Below, one piece after another: positions 17,646-27,060 of a stretch of 64,000 nucleotides of DNA. A program made the translations under genes and the position numbers. The notes under the pieces are model-generated. The model was given only the letters and a program-made list of their open reading frames with translations, ran no database searches and was not told where the DNA came from. This DNA is from Pontibacter deserti (GTDB lineage Bacteria > Bacteroidota > Bacteroidia > Cytophagales > Hymenobacteraceae), in NCBI RefSeq assembly GCF_023630255.1, contig NZ_JALPRS010000001.1, positions 2,604,001-2,668,000 of the forward strand. The letters are read 5' to 3'. Positions within the stretch are counted from its first letter, which is position 1; each line of letters begins with the position of its first letter.

Positions 17646-19610
17646 ATGCAAGAGATTGTAATGCCCTTCAATAACCAGGCGATGGCACTGCTCTGTTTGC
17701 TCATTCCGCTGCTGCCTCTGATCGGCTTTATCGTGAACGGGCTTGGCAACAGGAAGCTCGCAAAGGGTATGGTAAGTTTAATAGGTTGCGGCACCGTGCT
17801 GGCTTCCTTCCTTATCTCGGTATACCTTTTCCTTGATTTTACGGCCAATGGCAGCCGCCCTTACACCGTAGATTTCTACAACTGGATCTCGGTAGGTGAC
17901 ATGCAGATCGGTTTCTCGTTCCTGATTGACCAGCTGACCCTGCTAATGATGCTGATGGTAACCGGTATCGGTTTCCTGATTCACCTGTACTCAGCCGGCT
18001 ACATGAGCCACGACGAGAACTTCGGTAAGTTCTTCGCTTTCATTAACCTGTTCATGTTCTCGATGTTATTGCTTGTAATGGGCTCTAACTACGTGATGAT
18101 GTTCGTGGGTTGGGAAGGTGTAGGACTTTGCTCTTACCTGCTGATCGGTTTCTGGAACAAGAACACCAACTATAACAATGCCGCCAAGAAAGCCTTCGTG
18201 ATGAACCGTATCGGTGACTTAGGCTTCCTGTTAGGTATATTCCTGATCTTTATCACATTCAGTTCGGTTAGCTACCCGCAGGTTTTTGCTGAAGCTGCCC
18301 GCTACACCGGTGGTATCGACTCTACTGTAATGATCGCGATTACCTTGCTGCTGTTTGTAGGTGCGATGGGTAAAAGTGCTCAAATTCCGTTATTTACCTG
18401 GTTACCGGATGCGATGGCGGGTCCTACGCCGGTTTCGGCCCTGATACACGCGGCAACCATGGTTACAGCTGGTATTTACATGGTACTTCGCTCGAATGTG
18501 CTGTATGTACTGGCTCCTACAACTATGGAAGTAATTGCTATAGTTGGTATTGCAACCGCATTACTTGCTGCAACTATAGGTTTGGCGCAAAACGATATTA
18601 AAAAGGTACTGGCTTACTCAACTGTCTCGCAGTTAGGTTACATGTTCCTGGCACTGGGCGTGATGGCGTTTGATTCGTCTATCTTCCACGTACTGACACA
18701 CGCATTCTTCAAGGCGCTTCTGTTCTTAGGTGCTGGTTCAGTTATCCACGCTATGAGCAACGAACAGGATATCCGTTACATGGGTGGCTTACGCAAGTAT
18801 CTACCGATTACCTTCCTGACCTTCCTGATCGGTACACTGGCAATTGCCGGTATTCCGCCGTTTGCTGGTTTCTTCTCTAAAGATGAGTTGCTGGCGCACG
18901 TTTGGGAACATAATAAACTGATGTGGGGACTTGGTCTGCTGACTTCGTTCATGACCTCATTCTACATGTTCCGCCTGGTGTTCCTAACGTTCTTCGGAAC
19001 TTTCCGCGGCACTGAAGCTCAGAAACACCACCTGCACGAATCACCTATTTCTATGACATTGCCATTGATCGTGCTGGCTATACTTTCAACTATAGGTGGA
19101 TTCCTGGGGATTCCGGCTGTGTTTGGCGAGAACCTGCACGTGCTGCAAAACTACCTGGCCCCTATTTATGGTTACGCGCAGGTTGCTAATGCTGCGGCGG
19201 TTGCCCCACTTCACATCGATCACGCTACAGAATGGATGCTGATGGGTATATCGGTAGCGGTGGCTGTGGTTGCAATCATCCTGGCTTATGTACTATATGT
19301 AAGCAAAAAGCAGGTTCCTGCAGCAGAAGGCACCAAGCTTTCTCCTATCCACAACCTGATTTACAACAAGTATTACATCGACGAATTATACAACGCTATC
19401 ATCGTTCGCCCGATCATGTGGTTCTCTTCTATCTTCCACAAAGTGTTTGATGTGGTGATAGTAGATGGTGTTGTGAATGGTGTAGGTAAGTTTGTAGTAC
19501 AGAGCAGCCGCACACTTCGCTTTGCTCAAAGCGGTGCTATCGGGTTTTACATCCTGATCATGGTGGTAAGCATTGCTCTGATTCTGTTTTTAAATTTCTT
19601 TATCGGATAA
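17646..19610 (+). CDS. nuoL: NADH-quinone oxidoreductase subunit L
   Basis: The distal antiporter-like subunit of complex I, 654 residues, with about 15 hydrophobic segments and the long lateral helix region toward the C-terminus. The central signature MGKSAQIPLFTWLPDAMAGPTPVSALIHAATMVTAG, with its lysine and histidine channel residues, is intact, as is GWEGVGLCSYLLIGFW. I kept the ATG at 17646; ATGs at 17661 and 17682 would also leave the first helix. It ends 12 bp before nuoM. Confidence 0.95.
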   Translation: MQEIVMPFNNQAMALLCLLIPLLPLIGFIVNGLGNRKLAKGMVSLIGCGTVLASFLISVYLFLDFTANGSRPYTVDFYNWISVGDMQIGFSFLIDQLTLLMMLMVTGIGFLIHLYSAGYMSHDENFGKFFAFINLFMFSMLLLVMGSNYVMMFVGWEGVGLCSYLLIGFWNKNTNYNNAAKKAFVMNRIGDLGFLLGIFLIFITFSSVSYPQVFAEAARYTGGIDSTVMIAITLLLFVGAMGKSAQIPLFTWLPDAMAGPTPVSALIHAATMVTAGIYMVLRSNVLYVLAPTTMEVIAIVGIATALLAATIGLAQNDIKKVLAYSTVSQLGYMFLALGVMAFDSSIFHVLTHAFFKALLFLGAGSVIHAMSNEQDIRYMGGLRKYLPITFLTFLIGTLAIAGIPPFAGFFSKDELLAHVWEHNKLMWGLGLLTSFMTSFYMFRLVFLTFFGTFRGTEAQKHHLHESPISMTLPLIVLAILSTIGGFLGIPAVFGENLHVLQNYLAPIYGYAQVANAAAVAPLHIDHATEWMLMGISVAVAVVAIILAYVLYVSKKQVPAAEGTKLSPIHNLIYNKYYIDELYNAIIVRPIMWFSSIFHKVFDVVIVDGVVNGVGKFVVQSSRTLRFAQSGAIGFYILIMVVSIALILFLNFFIG

Positions 19611-19622
19611 GGTTCTTAGAAG

Positions 19623-21086
19623 ATGATAACAGCTCTTTTACTTTTCTGGCCTGCCTTAGCTGCACTTCTGGTGCTGCTGATTAAAGGACAAGGTGCCAAG
19701 AAAGTGGCTTTTGTGGCAGCTTTAGTTGAGTTTGCCATTGCTATAGTTGCAACTACAGGTTTTGATGCGGGTAGCGGTGCTATGCAGCACGAACTTAATT
19801 TGCCTTGGGTAGAAAATGCCGGTATCGGTTTCCATATCGGTATGGATGGTATCAGCTTACTGATGGTGTTGCTGACCACTTTCCTGGTTCCACTGATTAT
19901 ACTTTCGGCCTTTAAGCACGACTATAAGAACCCGAACACGTTTTATGCGCTGATCCTGTTCATGCTGACCGGCCTTATCGGTGTGTTTGTAGCACTGGAT
20001 GCATTTGTGTTTTACTTCTTCTGGGAGGTTGCCCTTATCCCGATCTACTTTATTGCCGCGATCTGGGGTGGCGTTAATCGCATTGCGGTTACGTTCAAGT
20101 TCTTTGTGTATACCATCTTCGGTTCGCTTTTCATGCTGGCCGCTTTTGTATACTTATACTTCAAGACAACAGGTACAGGTATAGCCAACCACTCATCTGA
20201 TGTGCAGGCTTTCTACCAACTGGCGTTAAGTGCAGAGTCGCAGAGCTGGATCTTCTGGTTCCTATTTATTGCCTTCGCTATTAAAATGCCGGTATTCCCA
20301 TTCCATACATGGCAGCCTGATACTTATACTGAGTCGCCTACACAGGCTACGATGTTGCTTTCAGGTATCATGTTGAAAATGGGTATTTACGGTGTGCTTC
20401 GTTGGTTATTGCCGGTTGTACCGATGGGCGTGAGCCAGTGGGATGAACTGGTACTTATACTTTCTATCATCGGCATCGTTTACGCATCTGTTATCGCTAT
20501 CCGACAGCACGACCTGAAACGCCTGATCGCTTATTCATCTATCGCACACGTTGGCCTTATTGCAGCGGGTATCTTTACCCTGAACGAGCAAGGTTTACAA
20601 GGTGGTGTTATCCAGATGCTGAGCCACGGTATTAATGTTACCGGTCTGTTCTTCATCATCGACATTATCTTCAGCAGAACAAATACCAGAGAGATCACCA
20701 GCCTGGGTGGTATCACGCAGAATGCAAAAGCACTTTCGATCTTCTTCATGATCCTGTTGCTGGGTTCTGTGGCGCTGCCGCTTACAAACGGTTTCGTGGG
20801 TGAATTCCTGCTGCTGTCTGGTGTGTATCAATACAATGCTTGGTTTGGCGCAGTGGCTGGCTTAACAATTATACTTGGTGCGGTTTATATGCTGCGCATG
20901 TTCCAGGGTGTGATGTTCGGTACAAAGTCTGAGTATACAGAAGCTTTCACCGATCTTACATTCAACGAAAAAGCTGTACTGATCCCGCTGGTAATTATGG
21001 TGTTCTGGATCGGTTTGTTCCCGAATACATTCCTGAGCATCTCAGAGCCAGCCGTGATGAACCTGCTGACGATCATTAACCGCTAA
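19623..21086 (+). CDS. nuoM: NADH-quinone oxidoreductase subunit M
   Basis: A second antiporter-like membrane subunit, 487 residues, 13-14 helices. The proton-channel motif IKMPVFPFHTWQPDTYTESPTQATMLLSG and the earlier VFYFFWEVALIPIYFI are typical. SHGINVTGLFFIIDIIF carries the conserved region of the later helices. It follows nuoL closely and precedes nuoN by 20 bp, consistent with one transcript. Confidence 0.95.
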   Translation: MITALLLFWPALAALLVLLIKGQGAKKVAFVAALVEFAIAIVATTGFDAGSGAMQHELNLPWVENAGIGFHIGMDGISLLMVLLTTFLVPLIILSAFKHDYKNPNTFYALILFMLTGLIGVFVALDAFVFYFFWEVALIPIYFIAAIWGGVNRIAVTFKFFVYTIFGSLFMLAAFVYLYFKTTGTGIANHSSDVQAFYQLALSAESQSWIFWFLFIAFAIKMPVFPFHTWQPDTYTESPTQATMLLSGIMLKMGIYGVLRWLLPVVPMGVSQWDELVLILSIIGIVYASVIAIRQHDLKRLIAYSSIAHVGLIAAGIFTLNEQGLQGGVIQMLSHGINVTGLFFIIDIIFSRTNTREITSLGGITQNAKALSIFFMILLLGSVALPLTNGFVGEFLLLSGVYQYNAWFGAVAGLTIILGAVYMLRMFQGVMFGTKSEYTEAFTDLTFNEKAVLIPLVIMVFWIGLFPNTFLSISEPAVMNLLTIINR

Positions 21087-21106
21087 TTAACAGGAAATAC
21101 GACGAC

Positions 21107-22489
21107 ATGACCTCGATCATACTTCTTTCAGTTTTTGGCATCGTTAACCTATTTGTAGGTTTCCTGAAGTCTAAGAAAATATTATTGCCGCTGGCCCTGC
21201 TGTTTCTGATAGTGGTGTTTGGCACGAACCTGCTGGGCTGGAACAATACTCAGACCTACTTCAACAACATGCTCACCATCGACAATTATGCGGTGGCATT
21301 TACGGGTATTATGGTGTTAACTACGCTGCTTATACTTCCCTTCTCTCAAAGCTATATTGATAAGGAAGACGATAACCTGGCAGAATATTACTCTATCCTG
21401 CTGTTCTCGCTGGTTGGTGCCATTATGATGGTGGCCTATGAGAACATGATCATGCTGTTCATTGGTATTGAGATCCTTTCGATTGCGATGTATGTGTTGG
21501 CAGGTAGCAACAAACGCAGCCTGCGCTCTAACGAAGCAGCCCTGAAATACTTCCTGATGGGTTCGTTCTTTACAGGTGTATTGCTGTTTGGTATTGTGCT
21601 GATCTATGGTGCAACGGGTACGTTCAACATCACGGAGATTTCTGCTGCCAATGTAATGGAAGATGGTACAACCAACACCATGTTCACACTTGGCTTGCTG
21701 ATCCTGGTAATTGGTATCTCGTTTAAAATTGCAGCTGCTCCTTTCCACTTCTGGACTCCGGACGTTTATGAAGGTACTCCTACCCTGTTCACAACGTTCA
21801 TGGCGACTGTTGTGAAGACTGCTGGTGTGGCGGCTTTCTATAAATTGATGCATGCTGCTTTCGGCGCGTCGTTTACAGCCTGGTTCCCAACACTGATTGC
21901 TATTACAGTCTTAACACTGGTAGTTGGTAACATTGGTGCGGTAATTCAGCCAAGTGTAAAGCGTATGCTGGCCTATTCATCAATCTCACATGCTGGTTAT
22001 CTGCTGATGACGCTGGTTGCTTTCAATGACCTTTCTGAGAACGCGATCTTCTTCTATTCCCTGTCTTATGCTGTGGCTTCAGTTATGTCGTTTGGTGTAC
22101 TGAAACTGGTATCGGATGAGCGCCATGATGAAACATTTGCAGCCTTTAACGGCTTAGGCAAGACAAATCCGCTACTGGCTTTTGTCATGACAGTATCAAT
22201 GCTATCCTTAGCTGGTATTCCGCTTACCGCTGGTTTCTTTGCGAAGTTCTTTGTGTTCTCAGCGGTAGTTTCAACCGGTAATTTGATGTGGCTGGTAGTG
22301 CTGGCTGTTATATTGGCAGCTGTTGGTATCTACTACTACTTTAAAGTGGTAATTGCCATGTACCTGCAGCCTGCCGGCGAAAACACGAAAGTACCTGTTA
22401 GCAGCTTTGCAGCTTTAGTGTTGATCATCTGTACTATACTTACCATCCTATTTGGTATAGCCCCAAGTTTAGTGAGTAATATGCTGTAA
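21107..22489 (+). CDS. nuoN: NADH-quinone oxidoreductase subunit N
   Basis: The third antiporter-like subunit, 460 residues, with about 14 hydrophobic segments. FKIAAAPFHFWTPDVYEGTPTLFTTFMATVVKTAG is the family's central channel motif and MLFIGIEILSIAMYVLAG precedes it. SISHAGYLLMTLVAF is also typical. It closes the second unit and is followed by a hairpin terminator. Confidence 0.95.
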   Translation: MTSIILLSVFGIVNLFVGFLKSKKILLPLALLFLIVVFGTNLLGWNNTQTYFNNMLTIDNYAVAFTGIMVLTTLLILPFSQSYIDKEDDNLAEYYSILLFSLVGAIMMVAYENMIMLFIGIEILSIAMYVLAGSNKRSLRSNEAALKYFLMGSFFTGVLLFGIVLIYGATGTFNITEISAANVMEDGTTNTMFTLGLLILVIGISFKIAAAPFHFWTPDVYEGTPTLFTTFMATVVKTAGVAAFYKLMHAAFGASFTAWFPTLIAITVLTLVVGNIGAVIQPSVKRMLAYSSISHAGYLLMTLVAFNDLSENAIFFYSLSYAVASVMSFGVLKLVSDERHDETFAAFNGLGKTNPLLAFVMTVSMLSLAGIPLTAGFFAKFFVFSAVVSTGNLMWLVVLAVILAAVGIYYYFKVVIAMYLQPAGENTKVPVSSFAALVLIICTILTILFGIAPSLVSNML

Positions 22490-22509
22490 TCAGAAACTAT
22501 AAAATAAGG

Positions 22510-22540
22510 AAAGGCTGCTCTGAAAAGGGTAGCCTTTTTT
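22510..22540 (+). terminator. Terminator of nuoK-N
   Basis: AAAGGCT and AGCCTTT flank a loop of about 14 nt and T6 follows. Confidence 0.75.
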
Positions 22541-22605
22541 GTTACCTGTAATCAGCAAACTTATTCTATATCAGGCAAGTACAAGTATAAACAAGCCTTA
22601 TTACT

Positions 22606-23277
22606 ATGATCAGCTTTGGTTTATACTTCAACATATTCTTGCCTATACTTCTGTTGTTTACCAACTGCAACGGACAGGCAAAACAGGACGAGCAAACACT
22701 AAATACACAGAATGGAGACAGGGTTGGCGGCCCCTGCGAAACCTGTGAAATGATATATGTTGGGATGTCTGAAACTATAAATGCCACAGACACAAGTGCA
22801 GGCTGGCAATTACCGGGACCAAAGCTGATTGTAACAGGCACAGTATACAAGGCAGACAAGAAAACCCCGGCTCCTGACATTATACTTTACTACTGGCAAA
22901 CAGATAATAAAGGAATTTATGCAGACAAGGAAGGTTTAGACCCAAAAGCAAGAAGGCATGGCTACATCCGGGGCTGGGTAAAAACTGATAAGAATGGCAA
23001 GTATACCATCTACACCAACCGACCAGCCTCCTACCCTAACAGTAATGCACCTGCTCACATCCATATACTGGTGAAAGAACCAACACTAAAAAACGAGTAT
23101 TACATCGACGACATCATGTTTTCTGATGACCCTCTTTTGCCTAAAGGAACAAGAGATGCCAGTGAAGTGAAAGGCGGCAGTGGGGTGGTGAAAGTTACCA
23201 AACAGAATGGAGTGCAGCAGGCTACAAGAGATATTATACTTGGGTCGAATATTGAGAGCTATCCTAGGCAGAAGTAA
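22606..23277 (+). CDS. Exported intradiol ring-cleavage dioxygenase-family protein (probable lipoprotein)
   Basis: A protein of 223 residues. The N-terminus is hydrophobic and ends LFTNCNGQ, a probable lipobox with Cys21. The remainder matches the beta-sandwich core of intradiol dioxygenases such as protocatechuate 3,4-dioxygenase, which use non-haem Fe(III) held by two tyrosines and two histidines. Candidate ligands are Tyr in NKGIYAD, Tyr in PASYPNSN and the HxH pair in PAHIHILV. Exported members of this family are common in Bacteroidota and their substrates are mostly unknown. No aromatic catabolism genes are nearby, so a role in protocatechuate degradation is not supported. Confidence 0.8.
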   Translation: MISFGLYFNIFLPILLLFTNCNGQAKQDEQTLNTQNGDRVGGPCETCEMIYVGMSETINATDTSAGWQLPGPKLIVTGTVYKADKKTPAPDIILYYWQTDNKGIYADKEGLDPKARRHGYIRGWVKTDKNGKYTIYTNRPASYPNSNAPAHIHILVKEPTLKNEYYIDDIMFSDDPLLPKGTRDASEVKGGSGVVKVTKQNGVQQATRDIILGSNIESYPRQK

Positions 23278-23310
23278 AAGTTGACACAGTGAGTTTATTG
23301 TAGCCGCTGG

Positions 23311-23834
23311 TCTAACCACCCCTGGCCCCTCCTTGTCTAAGGCGGGGAGCTTTCACTGTCATTGCTACTTCAAAGGCTATAGTTCAATAGTTGCTGATTC
23401 AACACCCCTATAGTCCCCTCAAGGGGACACTCCTGCCTTTGCTAGTTCACCAGCTATCGTTCTATAGTTAGTGATATAGGGCAGGATAGGTTTTAACCTG
23501 TCCCTACGAAACTATACTACTGGAAAAGCTATGCAACTACAGCATCTCCAACTATAAGTTCAGTAGCTATCAAACGATTACAGTCTTTGGGTTGAGCGCC
23601 TTTGATTTGTTGCGGTGCCGCAGGCAATCCGACGTAGGAGGATAGCTTCAAATCAACAGCGCGATGCCCGAAGACGAGGCCCTGCGGCCGTGAGCGCACC
23701 AAAGCAAACTATAAAACTGTAGGTGATTAGAGCTCTCAGGATTAGAGATAGCTATAGAAAGATAGCTTAATTCAAGTTACAGGGAGCTTCAACTATAGGA
23801 CAATTAAGATTTCTCGGCTTCGCTCGAAATGACA
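23311..23834. repeat. Composite intergenic hairpin block, copy 2 (modules A-E)
   Basis: The 628-bp gap 23278-23905 carries the same five modules as 5121-5713 in the same order. A is 23311-23354, sharing the run CCCCTCCTTGTCTAAGGC. B is 23401-23429, with GTCCCC/GGGGAC at 23413-23428. C is 23479-23516, where the inner stem is AGGTT/AACCT instead of the one in copy 1. D is 23585-23704. E is 23807-23834. Spacer sequences differ between the copies, and only the modules are conserved. No coding sequence is supported here. Confidence 0.8.
23585..23704 (+). other. Candidate structured element (module D), copy 2
   Basis: CTTTGG (23585-23590) and CCAAAG (23699-23704) close the element. TTGATTTG (23602-23609) pairs with CAAATCAA (23649-23656), enclosing the hairpins TGCC/GGCA (23616-23626) and ATCC/GGAT (23627-23643). 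A GGCC/GGCC hairpin lies at 23678-23689. GCCGCAGG (23617-23624) is perfectly complementary to CCTGCGGC (23681-23688), which would cross the first stem as a pseudoknot or alternative fold. The stem sequences differ from copy 1 while pairing is kept. Confidence 0.5.
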
Positions 23835-23852
23835 GGTAGTTAATCCTAACAA

Positions 23853-23884
23853 AAAAGCCTGTAACATAACTGCTACAGGCTTTT
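23853..23884. terminator. Terminator downstream of aspS
   Basis: AAAAGCCTGTA and TACAGGCTTTT form an 11-bp stem with a 10-nt loop. On the minus strand it ends in a T run, which suits aspS. Confidence 0.85.
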
Positions 23885-23905
23885 GCTTATACTTTATAGT
23901 TATAA

Positions 23906-25675
23906 TTACTTTCCTTGCGGAGTGGTAACGTTTCTCATTCTTATATGCAATTCATCTAACTGAGCATCGGAGATCGGAGATGGAGCATCTATCATTACAT
24001 CGCGGCCAGAGTTATTTTTCGGGAAAGCAATATAATCGCGGATAGAATCAGAACCACCAAAAATAGAGCAAAGTCTGTCGAAGCCGAAGGCGATACCACC
24101 ATGCGGCGGCGCACCGTACTCAAATGCCTCCATCAGGAAGCCGAACTGTGCTTTTGCTTCGTCGTTAGAGAAGCCTAACAGACGGAACATCTGTTCCTGC
24201 AAACGGCGGTCGTGGATACGGATAGAGCCACCGCCTACTTCCACACCATTAATAACCATATCATACGCATTCGCACGGATATCGCTTGGGCGGTCATCGA
24301 TCAGCTCCAGGTCTTCCGGCTTAGGAGAAGTGAACGGATGGTGCATAGCATGGAAACGACCCATTTCTTCATCCCACTCCAGTAGTGGGAAGTCTACAAC
24401 CCACAGCGCAGAGAAGGTATCTTTATCGCGTAAGCCAAGCTGCGATCCCATTTCCAGGCGAAGCTCGTTCAAAGCTTTACGGGTTTTGTCTTTGCCACCG
24501 GCAAGTATAAGCAGCAAATCGCCCGGCTTCGCATTGAAGGCTCTTGCCCACTCCGCCAGGTCTTCCGGAGAGTAGAATTTATCGACCGATGATTTTACAG
24601 AGCCATCTTCATTAACACGCGCATAAACCAGGCCGGTAGCACCAATCTGCGGACGCTTCACAAAATCAGTCAGCTCGTCTAATTGCTTACGTGTATAGCT
24701 GGCAGCACCGGTTGCGTTTATACCTACCACCAGTTCAGCATCGTCAAACACTTTAAAGCCTTTGTTCTTAACCAGGTTATTTAGCTCTACAAACTGCATC
24801 CCGAAGCGTGTATCCGGCTTATCAGAACCATATAGGCGCATGGCATCTGCATAGGTCATACGAGCCAGTTTAGGTAGGCTTATACCTTTCACTTTCTGGA
24901 ACAGGTGGTGGATCAGCCCTTCAAATGTGTTCAGGATGTCTTCCTGTGTTACAAACGAAAGCTCACAGTCTATTTGGGTAAATTCCGGCTGACGGTCGGC
25001 ACGCAGGTCTTCGTCGCGGAAGCATTTCACGATCTGGTAATACTTATCAAACCCGGATACCATCAGCAGCTGCTTAAAAGTTTGCGGTGACTGCGGCAGG
25101 GCATAAAACTCACCGGGGTTCATGCGGCTTGGCACCACAAAGTCACGGGCACCTTCAGGCGTCGATTTGATCAGAACAGGTGTTTCTACTTCAATAAAGT
25201 AATGTCCATCAAGGTAATTGCGGGTTTCGCGCATCACGCGGTGGCGTAGCTCCAGGTTTCGGCGCACCGGGTTACGGCGCAGGTCCAGGTAACGGTACTT
25301 CATGCGCAGGTCATCGCCGCCATCCGTTTCATCTTCTATCAGGAAAGGAGGCAGTTTGGCAGCATTCAGTACTTCCAGCTTAATTACGCGCAACTCAATG
25401 GCACCAGTCGGTATCTTTTCGTTCTTAGATTCACGCTCTATAACTTTACCACGTACACGAATCACATACTCGCGTCCCAGCTCACGGGCCTGACCAAGAA
25501 CAGCTTGTGCAGTCTGGCCTTCTTCAAAGCTAAGCTGTGTTATACCATAACGGTCGCGCAGGTCTATCCAGAGCATGCCGCCTTTGTCGCGCAGGCGCTG
25601 TACCCAGCCAGTCAGGATAACTTCTTCGCCTACATTATCAATTCGTAGTTCGCCGCAAGTATGAGTTCGGAGCAT
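23906..25675 (-). CDS. aspS: Aspartate--tRNA ligase
   Basis: A class II aminoacyl-tRNA synthetase of 589 residues, the bacterial length with the GAD insertion domain. The N-terminal OB fold ([27 protein letters not shown]) binds the anticodon. Motif 2 is [20 protein letters not shown] near residue 220, and motif 3 is GIAFGFDRL near residue 535. The flipping-loop [11 protein letters not shown] is present. Whether it is discriminating or also charges tRNA-Asn cannot be decided by eye. It starts at ATG 25675, with a -7 box about 27 bp upstream. Confidence 0.96.
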   Translation of the reverse strand: MLRTHTCGELRIDNVGEEVILTGWVQRLRDKGGMLWIDLRDRYGITQLSFEEGQTAQAVLGQARELGREYVIRVRGKVIERESKNEKIPTGAIELRVIKLEVLNAAKLPPFLIEDETDGGDDLRMKYRYLDLRRNPVRRNLELRHRVMRETRNYLDGHYFIEVETPVLIKSTPEGARDFVVPSRMNPGEFYALPQSPQTFKQLLMVSGFDKYYQIVKCFRDEDLRADRQPEFTQIDCELSFVTQEDILNTFEGLIHHLFQKVKGISLPKLARMTYADAMRLYGSDKPDTRFGMQFVELNNLVKNKGFKVFDDAELVVGINATGAASYTRKQLDELTDFVKRPQIGATGLVYARVNEDGSVKSSVDKFYSPEDLAEWARAFNAKPGDLLLILAGGKDKTRKALNELRLEMGSQLGLRDKDTFSALWVVDFPLLEWDEEMGRFHAMHHPFTSPKPEDLELIDDRPSDIRANAYDMVINGVEVGGGSIRIHDRRLQEQMFRLLGFSNDEAKAQFGFLMEAFEYGAPPHGGIAFGFDRLCSIFGGSDSIRDYIAFPKNNSGRDVMIDAPSPISDAQLDELHIRMRNVTTPQGK

Positions 25676-26091
25676 AGTAGTATTTCTAAGTATATATAGC
25701 GCAAAAGTAATAATTGTTACGATAGGTTGCAGCTAAAATAGCAGGAGCTTACCTGGATTCCGGAAAGTAAAAGTATACGCAGCAACTGCTATACAAGGTC
25801 GCTCACAACGCCTATAATATGTATGTCAGGTTCAACAAAGTATGAGCTGCTTATATAGTTAGTTTTCAAAGTATATTAATCACTAAGTATAAAGTAAGTT
25901 TGCTTCAATATCACACAATCATAAAACACTAATAATTAACCAGATACAACTACAACTATAGTTTGGTCGGGGACTTTTATAAGTATAACTGAGGTTTGTC
26001 GTGAAAAAGGTGGAGTTAGTATAGTTTATTTTGAATGAATGTATAGATTTATTTTATTTATATACAGTTATTTCACCTTAAAGTATAAACT
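25676..26091. other. Divergent 416-bp spacer between aspS and the ABC transporter genes
   Basis: No gene is supported. Apart from the aspS -7 box, the spacer is AT-rich and contains many copies of AAGTATA and TATAGTT. The ABC operon promoter must lie here, but no TAnnTTTG box stands out near 26092. Confidence 0.5.
25702..25709 (-). promoter_or_regulatory. Promoter -7 box for aspS
   Basis: On the minus strand this reads TACTTTTG, which matches TAnnTTTG and predicts a leader of about 20 nt. Confidence 0.5.
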
Positions 26092-27003
26092 ATGGAGCTC
26101 GTAATAAAGAACCTCTCTAAAACCTACCCAAACGGAACACAAGCGCTCAAAAATATAAACCTCACTATTCCGAAGGGTATGTTTGGATTGCTTGGTCCAA
26201 ATGGTGCCGGAAAATCATCATTGATGCGAACAATAGCTACCCTGCAGGAAGCCGATACTGGTAGTATAATGCTGGGTGACCTGGATGTGCTGCGTCAGAA
26301 AGAAGAGATGCGGAAGGTGCTGGGTTATCTGCCCCAGGAGTTCGGGGTTTATCCAAAAGTATCGGCCGAAGAAATGCTGGACCACTTTGCCGTTTTAAAA
26401 GGCATTAGCGATTCTAAAGAAAGAAAAGAAGTGGTAGCGGCGCTATTGCAACAAACCAACCTGTACGATGTGCGCAAGAAAAACCTGGGCGGGTACTCTG
26501 GTGGTATGAAGCAGCGTTTTGGTATTGCGCAGGCTTTATTAGGTAACCCTCAATTGATTATAGTTGATGAGCCTACCGCCGGCCTGGACCCTGCAGAGCG
26601 TAACCGTTTCCATAATTTACTGAGCGAGATCGGCGAGAACGTTATCGTTATACTTTCGACGCACATAGTGGAAGACGTAACCGACCTGTGCCGCAATTTT
26701 GCTATCATCAATAAAGGTGAGGTACTGCTTACCGGCGACCCGCTGGAAGTGATCAATAACCTGAACGGCCGCATCTGGCGCAAGTTTATCCATAAATCAG
26801 AACTGGCAGCGCACCAGGCACAATACGAAGTTATTTCATCACGCTTGTTTGCTGGTAAAACCATCATTCACGTGCTTAGCGATGTACAGCCAGGTATAGA
26901 TTTCGAACCGGTACAACCAGACCTGGAAGATGTATACTTCAGCAAAATACATGAGGCAAGCCGCAGCGAAAAGCAGAATGAACAAGAACTAGTTGTGAAT
27001 TAG
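26092..27003 (+). CDS. ABC transporter ATP-binding protein
   Basis: An ATPase of 303 residues. The Walker A is GPNGAGKS at residues 35-42, the signature is GGYSGGMKQR near residue 140, the Walker B is LIIVDEP near 161, and the switch histidine is in STHIVEDV. The short C-terminal extension after residue 220 is typical of drug- or multi-subunit-type exporters with ABC-2 permeases. It precedes the permease-peptidase gene by 57 bp, with a heptad array in the gap, and the two almost certainly form one transporter. The substrate is unknown. Confidence 0.92.
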   Translation: MELVIKNLSKTYPNGTQALKNINLTIPKGMFGLLGPNGAGKSSLMRTIATLQEADTGSIMLGDLDVLRQKEEMRKVLGYLPQEFGVYPKVSAEEMLDHFAVLKGISDSKERKEVVAALLQQTNLYDVRKKNLGGYSGGMKQRFGIAQALLGNPQLIIVDEPTAGLDPAERNRFHNLLSEIGENVIVILSTHIVEDVTDLCRNFAIINKGEVLLTGDPLEVINNLNGRIWRKFIHKSELAAHQAQYEVISSRLFAGKTIIHVLSDVQPGIDFEPVQPDLEDVYFSKIHEASRSEKQNEQELVVN

Positions 27004-27020
27004 AAGTTGGTCTGTATCCA

Positions 27021-27055
27021 TTTCTAATTTTTAATTTCTGATTCATAATTAAGAA
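27021..27055. repeat. Heptad-periodic array before the ABC permease gene
   Basis: Five 7-bp units, each ending in AA or GA (TTTCTAA, TTTTTAA, TTTCTGA, TTCATAA, TTAAGAA), lead into the ATG at 27061. Confidence 0.6.
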
Positions 27056-27060
27056 AAATC

